Of a DNA stretch of 64,000 nt, positions 1 to 9,548 are shown piece by piece. Within the stretch, counting starts at the first letter, position 1; each line of letters starts with the position of its first letter. The DNA comes from Tethya wilhelma (Eukaryota > Porifera > Demospongiae > Tethyida > Tethyidae): the NCBI GenBank assembly GCA_964030475.1, contig CAXIPT010000001.1:2579075-2643074 (forward strand). The letters run 5' to 3'. Below the pieces are notes generated by a model that worked only from the letters and a program-made list of their open reading frames with translations, made no database searches and was not told the origin of the DNA. The position numbers and the translations under genes are program-made.

Positions 1-593
1 CTAGGCATGTTCTCAAGGCATGCAACTTCCTGTTCTGTACACAATGGAATGGAGCCTACAAGGTTAGCTGAACTGGCCAATTGACCTTCAGCCAACAACA
101 ATTCCCTGCAACCATATATGGGACTAAATATGTACACCCATAAACATAGTAGGTTGAAGTGCAGCAATCAAGCCAAACAAGTATAATAGGAATATTAATG
201 GCCTTCTTTCCCTAATGACTAGACCCTGCACACTCTTGCCACAAGTTCTCATTAACTGCAGTACAGTTACATATTACTGTGACAGAGTTCACAGCCATTG
301 CAGGCATAATAATGCAGCCAATAGTTTCCTGTTTATATTTTGGTCCTTGCACTTGAAGAACAAAGGTAACTTCCTATCTGCAGTTACACAATCACGGTGT
401 AGTTAGAGAGCTTTAAAACCTAGGGATAAAGACATTCTTTAAAAATGTAAACTGTAACCTGGCTAACAAAATGACCTGCACATAAAAACCATTCTTCCTC
501 TCACTCAGGAGACACTGTTTTTCTCAGTGGAGAGGGAGCCTGGGCGCAAGCCTAAGCTTAGTAGCTATAACACACACCCCACTGTGTTTGCAG

Positions 594-746
594 GACCAAA
601 TGCTAAAGGAAATTCAAAGAGACTTTTGTTTGGAATGCATAGACACAGTGGAGACACAAGTCACACCATTTATCACTCAGGTAATCAGCCGTTATCAAGG
701 AATAATCCCCAGTGTGCACGCCAGCAATGAGATGATGAGATCATGA
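594..746 (+). CDS. possible last coding exon of an upstream gene
   Basis: A pyrimidine-rich stretch ending in TTTGCAG at 593 precedes an open frame of 50 codons that stops at 744-746. The frame begins DQMLKEIQRDF and reads like an amphipathic helix followed by a polar C-terminus. It could be the last exon of a plus-strand gene that begins left of the window. A donor-like GTAATC inside it would end the exon earlier. I do not recognise the family and saw no companion exon in 1-593, so this is only a candidate. Confidence 0.25.
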   Translation, partial: DQMLKEIQRDFCLECIDTVETQVTPFITQVISRYQGIIPSVHASNEMMRS

Positions 747-1290
747 GACACCAATCCACCATATCACAACAACACACAAGGGCAAGTACAATGCTGTCTA
801 GGGATACTGCACTGGAACTGGACTCTGCCCAGCCCACTCAACACCCACACTCAAGTGTATTCACCACTCTTGTAAACAGTCAGGTGGCTAAAGACCAGCA
901 CCACTTCCTTTATTTGCACATGCCACTGGCTCAGCAGGGGAGATAGCGCATTTCCTGTTATGAATAACACTACAATAGATGAGGACACAAAAACCCTTTT
1001 TTTAAAAAAAAATATAGCTTCAAATGAGCTACTGTACAAAGCTATATAATGTTATTAATGATCAACAATCCTTTTGAATTGGATTTCAACGATTGCACTG
1101 AATGTTGACAAAACATTGATCAATAAAACACCAATAGTTACGTCATTGCTAATGGATGCCATAAACATACACTCTGGAGTCTAAACACTATAAAGTGGAC
1201 ACTAGATGTTGAGTCAGTGGGAGGGTCATGTGACCAAATCTAACTGCAATATACAGTAGTCACATAATCAAAATGAACATGTATGTATAA

Positions 1291-1304
1291 GAGAGAGAGA
1301 CAGN

Positions 1305-1367
<63 letters not shown>
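1291..1367. repeat. AG microsatellite with one N
   Basis: About 77 bases of GA/AG dinucleotides are interrupted by CAGN at 1301-1304. The single N probably marks a gap of unknown length rather than one base. Confidence 0.9.
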
Positions 1368-1370
<3 letters not shown>

Positions 1371-1490
1371 AGAGATCACAATTTCTTTACCCTAGCTCAA
1401 TTTTTAAAGCTCTCTAAAATTACGCCATGATTATATAACTACAAAAATTTTTTTCAAGCGCAAGGACTAAAATATAAACTGCAATTAACA

Positions 1491-1548
1491 TTCCCAGGCT
1501 CCCTCTCTCTGGGGTGCACAAAGTGTGACAGAGAGGGAGCCTGGGAAC
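1491..1548. mobile_element. hairpin repeat related to the CCTGGGAAC palindromic element
   Basis: TTCCCAGGCTCCCTCTCTCT at 1491 and its near reverse complement, ending AGCCTGGGAAC at 1548, form an imperfect stem of about 20 bp with a loop of about 18 bases. The outer arm shares TTCCCAGGC with the elements at 44730, 45975 and 41809. A lone half-arm (GAGAGGGAGCCTGGG) also occurs near 530. No clear target-site duplication was seen here. Confidence 0.5.
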
Positions 1549-2718
1549 ACATGGAGATCACACACATGAATAAAATATCATAGTTGTTAGTACAAAAAAC
1601 TCTCAAACTTTATTCTATGGTTGTCTTGTCTGGAGTAAAATATGAGCCATGTGGAGACTTCTGGCAAAGGGAAAGATGCAAAAGCTTTAATTATCAAGGG
1701 CATCATAATCCTCACCATAATGTTATAATTGAATCACTTCTCAAACTCCAACTCCTACAAATGGAGTGAGAGCAAAGGAACATACCCAAAATAGGATTCC
1801 TTTGATGTCTTATGGGGTTGAGAGTGCATAGCCTAAACAAACTAGAACAACCATAGAAACAGTATTTATGACCATGAATATGATATCAAATATCTTAGGT
1901 CACTCTACAAGCTCTCAGTTTCAGACTACCCTAGTGAGAAAATTAGACCACCCATAGTAAATTAGAATACCCCAATAATCAATGACCAGGGAGGCATTCA
2001 ATGTCTAGACACATGAATGGGTATCTCTCTTCAGGCTGCCCACTTAACTTCAGTTCACAACTCTATGTTTCTAATTGAAGTGTACACACTACCTACAATG
2101 TGCTTCCTGTCTAGTACTCATGAATACAGGCAACATAATAGGCTACATGCTTACAAGTGTTGGAGCTACAATAATGAGTTTAAAGGAATGCAGACGATGG
2201 GCTGCAGAGTGGTATCCAGGCAACCTACAATCACTAGCCATCTAAGGATCCACCACACATTCTAGAACAGCACGTGATTGGCAGCATGGCGTCATACATT
2301 TAATAAGTTATGCAACCCTATGGAACAAAAACAGCTGTGGCCATTCTTGCTACTATTCAACAGCGTGGCTATAAACAAGGCTGGTTACCAATGGCCCAAA
2401 TGTCATGCACCATTGCTATTTTACTTAGGAGTTTATTGCGTGTGCATGACATTGTGTGGTGTGTGCATTACAATATTATCATTACGAGGCTGTTGTGTTC
2501 TGGAGACAAAAAATAAGTATTGAGTTGATGCATGAATTCTGTTACAACAATCACCTTTGACCTTAATACATACTAATGCTGACTGGCAGATGCTGAGCCC
2601 CACCCCAAATAAACAGGACATTACAACAGTTGTCATTATTCATCACATAATTGACGTGAGAAACTGCTTACACAAGCCACAAGCCTGTGGGAATCACCCA
2701 ACATTCAGTACATTGTGC

Positions 2719-2719
2719 A

Positions 2720-2750
<31 letters not shown>
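2719..2750. repeat. CA microsatellite
   Basis: An uninterrupted CA tract of about 30 bases just downstream of the minus-strand nuclear-receptor exon. Confidence 0.9.
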
Positions 2751-2752
<2 letters not shown>

Positions 2753-2765
2753 AAGATGATTATGC

Positions 2766-2797
2766 TTATGCAGCAACTACTTCAGCGAGATCCTCCA
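2766..2797 (-). CDS. speculative short terminal exon of the divergent nuclear receptor
   Basis: After the donor at 2950 an acceptor-like TTGAAAG (complement of 2798-2804) precedes a frame in matching phase that reads LEDLAEVVAA and then stops at 2766-2768. The intron would be about 150 bp, typical for this window. If real, the product is a receptor of about 168 residues with no ligand-binding domain. The acceptor is weak, so confidence is low. Confidence 0.2.
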
Positions 2798-2950
2798 CTT
2801 TCAAACAACAATAAGTGCAGATGAACCACACACAAAAGAAAGATATTATAGCCAACATAATTATATGCACCATACACACACACACTTACAATAACATGAG
2901 CAATGTCAAGGAATCAACAAGACTCAGTAGTTTGTACACAATCAACTTAC

Positions 2951-3425
2951 ATTCAGGTTTCATCCCGGCCAGAATACACTGATTAAATCGGCACGCCTGA
3001 CACACTTGCTTCAAGTTCTCAGCATTACGTCCAATGGAACAATTGTTCCCATAACGACACTTGTAGTCTCTACTCATTTGAACGGTTCTCCTGAAGAAGC
3101 ACTTGCAAGCTTCACAACAGATCACACCGTAATGTCTTCGAAAGACCGTTCCCATCGAGGCCACGTCTCCACACACGGCACACAGCGTGCCTGTCAAAGC
3201 AGAAGTCCGGTGATTCGTGACGCTTTGAAGTGGCGGCGAAATACTGTTGCTACTTTGAGCTGCTTCTTCGGCTTCCATTTTGAATCTGACGGCGTTTGTC
3301 GAGGTGGAGGGTATATCATCACTCATAGTGTCACTGGGCATGGTTGGGGAAGGAAGAATACCAGATAAGAAGAGCTTAGTAGTATCTGGGTCTAGTACTC
3401 CTGCTGAAGGGCTACTACTGTCCAT
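2951..3425 (-). CDS. nuclear receptor, DNA-binding-domain exon (divergent)
   Basis: This is a first coding exon starting at the ATG complementary to 3423-3425 and ending at a GTAAGT donor (complement of 2945-2950), in phase 1. It encodes 158 residues: a Ser/Pro/Thr-rich A/B region and then a two-finger nuclear-receptor DNA-binding domain at about residues 82-158. The P-box reads CEACKCFF, and the D-box region and GMKPE end follow. Spacing is unusual. Finger one is Cx2Cx18Cx2C instead of Cx2Cx13Cx2C, and finger two is Cx5Cx12Cx2C instead of Cx5Cx9Cx2C. The exon ends at the same place and phase as the DNA-binding exon of the RXR-like genes at 7557 and 9837, which supports a shared gene structure. 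No ligand-binding exons were found to the left. Either they lie beyond a long intron and outside the window, or the protein stops soon after the DNA-binding domain. Confidence 0.85.
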
Positions 3426-6400
3426 GGTCTAACATGCGGTAACGGGTAATTACATTGAGTGTACGTAGGGTGTGTGTAGTGAGTGACGTGCAGAAGTACG
3501 TGTACGAACATGTACAGGTGGATGTGATCATGTCAGGGTTATTACAAACCTTGTGTGTGTATGTGTGTACATGTGTATGAGAGTGAATGGAAAGTAAATA
3601 ACTATTATGAGTGTATCATTTAGCACAATGGATTGGTACAAAACAGTGGAATATATTTGGGAAAAATAATTGGGGGAAAAATCTCAACCAGCAAACTATA
3701 TGATGCGTCTACATCCAGCATGCATACATGTGTGTGTGAGCCTCAAAATGAAAACTTCATTTTTCTTGGTGTCGAAGTTTTGGAGTCTGTCCTCCAACTA
3801 TAGCATATTGATTTAAATTAATATGTGAATTGTGCTTGATCATTACATTCTGTAATTTTAAACATAGAACTGTTGTGAGCATGAGTATCCGAGGGTGGAT
3901 AGCAACCAACAAATCACTCGGAAAATATGTAAACGTCCAGACTATTGCATCGAAATGGGTCTACACGTACACATTCTCACACATAGCATCTGGACTGCTA
4001 CCCTTTATCAAATTGTGTATTAGTCAAAATTCTGACCAAAAAAACTCAATTCTAAAGTCACCTGAGCCCTATGAAAACCCATACAAAAATCAATTAATGA
4101 ATGTTGACTCAGTCAGTGTGGCCTCCTTGTGTGTGAGCCCTCACACCCAGTGTTTGGACAGAGAGAGTGAGTACACACCATGCAGCACCCACCAAAAAGA
4201 TCACTATAGATGATAGACAATTTCACAGCAATAATGTGACCTGAATGTGCTTTCAGATTGTTAATAGCTACACAACAGCAGCAGCTCAATTAGATGTCTC
4301 TACATTAACCCGAACATGGGAAAAATGCTGACCCAGAGCTGCCAATTTGCACCCAACAATACAGAATTATTGGTACCACTTAACCTTTGGTTTTCTGGCT
4401 CTTAATAGCCAAGTCATGTGACCAAGGAATGGTAGACAAGTTTAGTAGTCTGGTTAAACCAGTTAATGTGGTACATGGTCTTACTTTACAGACACACACA
4501 CAGTTGTTAAGTGCTGCTCTGTTTAGCTCTAAACCATGCTCTTTTCATTGGCTATGACCTACTTTACTTCACTAATTTGTATACTACACAAACTGTGTGC
4601 AACTTCCTCTTGTCAAAGCCCCCAACTTGCATGTTGAGATAAAAGTACATATATGGAGAACTAAAAAGATAGGGAAATGGCATACATCTGTGTGAATGTG
4701 CATCAGCAGAAACAGAATATGGATGTGTGGTGTGCGTGTCACATTAGTGCATGTAAGCATAAGTATGTACTTGGTGCGGCATGTACACAAATACACACAC
4801 ATAACCATCAAGTATGCGTCATGTGACAGACCGACACCCCTTTAATACCTTCAGATGGAATTTGTGGTTCAATAATTACAGGGTTCATAGGTGGGTTTAT
4901 ACAAAACGCTTTAATAATACAAGCACCACCACAATGGCTGGGGACATAACCATAGATATTTTACGATCTATGCTCACACCCACACTCAAATCTAGAATTA
5001 CATCAGAGCCCAATTTACCCTCTCTAATTCTCACAGAAGATTAATATTCTCGTGCTCGTAAGGTGCCACAGCTTTTACTATATCAAGAAACCATTTAATA
5101 TTTGCCCATCAGAGGATCACCTGATGTGCTCATATTCATAAAAGTCGGTTTACCAACACTAGCAACTTGTGTTCTTCAGAGCTTACCAAAAAGCTTTGGT
5201 ACTAGACACTGCAAAAGAGCTTCTCTGTCTTCTGCATTCAACCCGCAGCGTCGATAGCCACTAGTAGTAGCTCAAGTTTAGCTTCTTTTCAACCTTGTTT
5301 GTACCGTGACGTTAGGCACGATGGGGGTGTGTCCCTAAAGGGGCACGGCCGGCCTACCGGTATACCCGCTGCAAAAATTGATATTTTCTACGTTATGACG
5401 TCAAAATCGTAATTCTGACGTCATAACTAACCGAGAAATTTGATAGGTTTCCTGCCGTCCATTTTGTAATTTTTGCTGTCCTTTTGGCTGATTCAAAAAG
5501 AGAACAACCATTGCAGCTGAACTTTTGAACTTTCTCCTCGCTGTACCCTAGCAGTTTGAGCGCTATCTTCGAAGAGGATACCACTTGGCGATCCAGTAAT
5601 CATTGCTAACTTACTGATCAAGCACCCAAAGGATAGGATCTTTAGTATAAATTGATAATCTGTAAGTTGGGTGGATCGCTCGGGGTTCGTCGCTCAACAA
5701 TCTGTTTGTTGGGTTGTTAGGTCGAGTTTGAAGTTCATTGTAGTATCATTATGCATTGAAAATGTTAATCCTACTATTCAGCAGTGCATTCAGGTGTTAA
5801 AGGTTTACATTTTGGAGTGAAAAAAATTTGTCTAGACTGTTCAAGATGGATGCTGTATGCAATCTTCTGATGATCATGGTTTCCCTTTTCTGTCTTTATT
5901 CTTGCAGAAAGTGATTTGAAGATTTTTTATTTTTAGAGAAATATCTTCTATCAAACCATGGGAAGAAAAATGATCCACATTTTAAGCTGAATTTAGCTAG
6001 TCTTTTTTGTATGGGTGTTCAATTGACCTGAATCACCCCAAGTTTGAACTTTTGGACCCATTCATGCCAGAGTTGGACTTTCATTTGGGTGGGGGCTGCA
6101 AAACATGATCCTACTGGGGAAAGAATAACATATTTATTGAGCTGTTTGCATTTTTCTAGCAATAGTGAAAAATCTTGGAGTAAATAGTGACCACATTGAT
6201 TTACATAACGAGTGAACCCAGAGTAATTTGGATGACCCTTGTGACATTGGCTTCCTAGAAATTAAAAATCATTATTGTACACCACCCATTCATTATTACA
6301 GTGAGCCAGTGTTGGCTTGATGTAGTACCATTTTCAGCATTGAATGCATGTCTGTAGTCTCTGTGATGACCAACCAGGTGTCAATGGGAGTATAACCATT

Positions 6401-6805
6401 TTACTCCCACACTGTTGGATATTCCGAATATTTTGGTTAAAAACAAACCACAATAATTATTCTGTCTTTGATCATGATAATTAGCCCTCAGAGAAAAATG
6501 TTGTTAGCAAAATAAAAAAAAAGTGGCAAGAAACCAATACTGAGTGGAAAATGGGATAGTAATGACATATTATGTAAGATTATGTGGACAATACAAGTAA
6601 CATACTTGTATTTGTAGACATAGTAAGGTTTTGCATTACTGGCATTTTTTTTTATTAACCTTAGTGATTGGGATAGGGTGCTACATAATATTCAAATAAT
6701 TATTTTCGTGACACCATAATGATACCAAACCACACTCTTAACCTTAGGTATTATTATATCAACTTGTATCAAGTATCTCTTTCTGGTTGACTATAATTAT
6801 CAACT
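3426..6805. other. intergenic region between divergent nuclear-receptor loci
   Basis: About 3.4 kb with no convincing gene. It includes the upstream region of the minus-strand receptor, a short GC-richer patch at about 5290-5370 and two CRE palindromes at 5396 and 5416. The stretch 5640-6800 is AT-rich with no long open frames. Confidence 0.6.
5392..5428. promoter_or_regulatory. paired CRE palindromes in inverted arrangement
   Basis: TGACGTCA occurs at 5396-5403 and again at 5416-5423, exactly 20 bases apart. The flanks mirror each other (GTTATGACGTCA and TGACGTCATAAC), so the whole 36-37 bp block is almost its own reverse complement. TGACGTCA is the known CREB/ATF bZIP site. Use as an enhancer or promoter is inference. 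Confidence 0.5.
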
Positions 6806-6926
6806 ATGGAAGGTGGTGAAGTGGACACGCCCATCACTACTGTGGAGACCATCATCACTACCAATGAGGACATCACTGCCGATGATACCATTGGAGAGGT
6901 TGTGGAGGCTGAAACCATTTCCGATG
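6806..6926 (+). CDS. candidate first coding exon, acidic and Thr-rich
   Basis: An ATG at 6806 opens a 40-codon frame rich in Thr, Glu, Asp, Val and Ile, ending at a donor-like GTTTGT. The composition resembles acidic N-terminal regions of transcription factors, but I cannot name a family. No partner exon could be tied to it. It could belong to an upstream exon of the receptor or NDRG loci, or to a gene not recognised here. Read on unspliced, it soon stops. Confidence 0.3.
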
Positions 6927-7381
6927 AGGTTTGTAATTGAATATATTCCTTTTGTTCAGTTTATTTTCTCTATGACTGGCAACACATGCGTAAACTTGGT
7001 TTGGCTGTGGCAGAGCAGAAACTCCCATGTCTTTGATGACCTGAATTTGACCTTGTGTCAGATCTAGTTAGCCAATAGTCACTGCTATCATTCTAAATTT
7101 ATATTTGCACTAGCTGCTGCAGTCACCCATAGCTTTAATAGACCTTGTCCCCAGGCTCCAGCATATTTTCCTGTAAACATTTTTAAGAACTATTCTTAGT
7201 AGGCTTGACTGACTGACTGAATTGGAACTAAAACTCCCCGATGATAAACGCTGAGAATTACTAGAACCGTCGAGAACACGCGGTAAACCGATGCCCCCAA
7301 ATCGCAAACCAGATCTAGCTAAACCCGTACGTGCCCGGCCGTATACGTATACCGCGTACCGGAATATTGATTAGCGTTGTT

Positions 7382-7429
7382 TGACGTCAAGGTCATAAAA
7401 ATTCGAAATTAGGCTAAGCTATAAGGTCA
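7382..7429 (+). promoter_or_regulatory. CRE plus two nuclear-receptor half-sites upstream of the RXR-like gene
   Basis: TGACGTCA at 7382-7389 overlaps TCAAGGTCA at 7387-7395, a perfect extended half-site of the type bound by monomeric receptors. A second TAAGGTCA lies at 7422-7429 on the same strand. Both sit 130-175 bases before the likely start codon at 7557. Auto- or cross-regulation by nuclear receptors is inference. Confidence 0.5.
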
Positions 7430-7556
7430 ACCTCCAGCGGAAATGATTGTGTTTATAAAAATAAAGCCGAGACAACATTTTTTACAAAAAACTTTAAACT
7501 TACAAATTTACAAAATTCGTGCCGTTTCATCGCCAGTGCGTGCTAAACGAGTCAAG

Positions 7557-9548
7557 ATGTGCTACAGCGTAGTCTCTCTCATGAATCATAGTGCCCAGGT
7601 GCCGTCTACTCTTCACAGTGCCGATCCAACTGACCCAACTACCCCGATCGAGCACAATGTGACGATGGACTATACTGTTGTAAGTCCAACTACTAGTGGC
7701 TACTCGAGCTACTCAACGAGCCCCTATGATAGTCCTAGGACGAGTGAAGGCGCCATTCTTCCTCCAGATTATGAGCAGCAATTTGGTGCAGCTCAGGACG
7801 AACTGGAACTGAAGCCTTTCGACGATCCCAATGTACAACTAATGTGTCATGACCACTCGCCTGTCCAAAAAGTCCCGATGTGCAGTCAACAACAGCAACA
7901 ACAATCATTTGGAAGCTATCCACAGTTTTTGAACGACTACGATCCGATGTACTCAACAGCAGCCGCGCAACCACCACTAGCACTGCCGCCGTACAATGGC
8001 CAGTCGCGCTATGTACCACCTGATGTATATTCCAAACAGTTTGGTGGTATGATTTCAAGTTCCAACTTTTGTCTTTCTAACTATCCACAGATGGCTGAAG
8101 GAATGCACAAATCTCCAACTATGTCAATGGTAAATACATTGTGCAAAGTGTGTGGAGACACAGCTTCAGGCAACCACTTCGGAGTGTTAAGTTGTGAAGC
8201 TTGCAAAAGCTTCTTCCGAAGAAGTGTTCGGGCAAATGCTCGATATGCTTGCCGAGGCAATCGCAACTGTGCAATTGAAAAGCACACTCGGAACAGGTGC
8301 CAGTACTGCCGATTGCAAAAATGCATCTCAATGGGAATGAGAAAAGAAGGTGGGTCATTTTATTTAGTGTCTAAAATTCTTAAATATTGAAATTTAGTAC
8401 ATGTTAATACTGTGTCAAAATGATAATTAACTCAACACATTGTCACATTCCCTTGTAGCTGTTCAAGAGGAACGTACCCCACAAGGTGCAAAATTGCAGC
8501 GAGCCAGTACTCCAACTCCCCTTGGTTTTTCCAATCTCAACTTTGTTCCACCGTCCATCCCCTATTTCCCTCCAAGCTTCGACTCTCCTACCAGCCCCGT
8601 ACCTCGTATGCTGTCACACTCGGCTAGCAGGATGTATGGATCACTTCCAAATCTCAAAATGGAATTCGATCGCTCTTCAGCCCACTCTCCTGGTCTAACC
8701 CCTCAGGCGCGATCGTACACTCCTCCTAGCCTCGATACCTCTGCCGGAATGTCCTCCAACCAGATCACGGTTTCAGCTCTTGTCAACGCTGACATGCAGT
8801 CTGATTCTCAACCCGAGACCATCAAGACTACAGCTACCAACATCAAACTAGAGGATCTCTTTGAAGGCATCAAGGCATCTCTTCTCAAAGTTATCGAGTG
8901 GGCTAAACGTATTCCAGCTTTCGGAAGCCTCAGTCTTGATGACCAGGTCAAGCTACTCAAATCCAGCTGGTGCGAACATTGTACTCTGAAGTTGGCAGCT
9001 CGTAACGGCCCAAAATCGGATACGGTTCTTCTTGCCAGTGGTCTCTCATGTAGCAAGGATCAAATCGAGGATCCTGAGGTTCGTCGAGTCATGAACCGAG
9101 TTTTCACTGAGTTGGCTTATTGGCTCGATTACCTGAATGTGGACCGTGTGGAGCTGGCTTGTCTGAGAGGAATATTGCTCTTCAACCCTGGTGAGTATGT
9201 GTAGCTATGATTTTACTTTGTTTGAGGATATGATGCAATATTTGTATTGAATACAATTTACAAATGTTCATCCTTTTTGGTTTGCTCTCTGTTACTGTAG
9301 ATGCCAAAGGGTTGAGCCCTGCTTCCCGAAAGAAGGTAGAGATTTTCCAGGAACAAATCCTGCAGTCTCTTGAGAGCCGAACAAAGACCATGTACCCAGT
9401 GTCTCCACAGAGGTTCTCTAAGCTCCTCCTGAGGCTTGCACCACTCAAAGCTATTGCCTTGGAGGTTATGCAGCACATGGAGGTGCAAAGAGCACTTGGG
9501 AATGCCAAGATGGATAATCTGTTTGGAGAGCTCCTCGATTTTGAGTAA
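7557..9548 (+). CDS. RXR/HNF4-like (NR2-type) nuclear receptor, copy 1
   Basis: Ligand-regulated transcription factor family; DNA binding through two C4 zinc fingers, dimerisation and coactivator binding through the ligand-binding domain. Exons are 7557-8349, 8459-9190 and 9301-9548, joined in phase 1 each time, for 590 residues. The start has AAG before ATG; an in-frame ATG at 7443 would add 38 basic residues. The A/B region carries a Gln run. The DNA-binding domain is at about 196-264 with P-box CEACKSFF, unlike the usual EGCKG/S of RXR and HNF4. The hinge is Pro/Ser-rich. The ligand-binding domain (about 360-590) has the WAKRIPAF helix-3 and [10 protein letters not shown] signature, then [20 protein letters not shown] and RFSKLLLRL as in RXR, and an AF-2 helix LFGELL. 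Its 3' two-thirds is duplicated immediately downstream. Orthology within NR2 (RXR or HNF4) is not settled by eye. Confidence 0.93.

Larger units (their letters stand above)
747..2765. other. gene-poor stretch with repeats
   Basis: No convincing gene. It holds a long AG microsatellite with an N, a hairpin repeat at 1491-1548 and a short CA tract at 2719-2750. The open frames on either strand are short and low-complexity. The ligand-binding exons expected for the minus-strand nuclear receptor at 2951-3425 were looked for here and not seen. Confidence 0.6.

Noticed and set aside
2278..2523. Overlapping plus-strand frames of about 70-80 codons
   Set aside because: No recognisable domain; two frames overlap each other and lack splice context.
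5393..5584. Minus-strand open frame of 63 codons
   Set aside because: No domain, no splice partners, and it overlaps the CRE palindrome; looks like chance.
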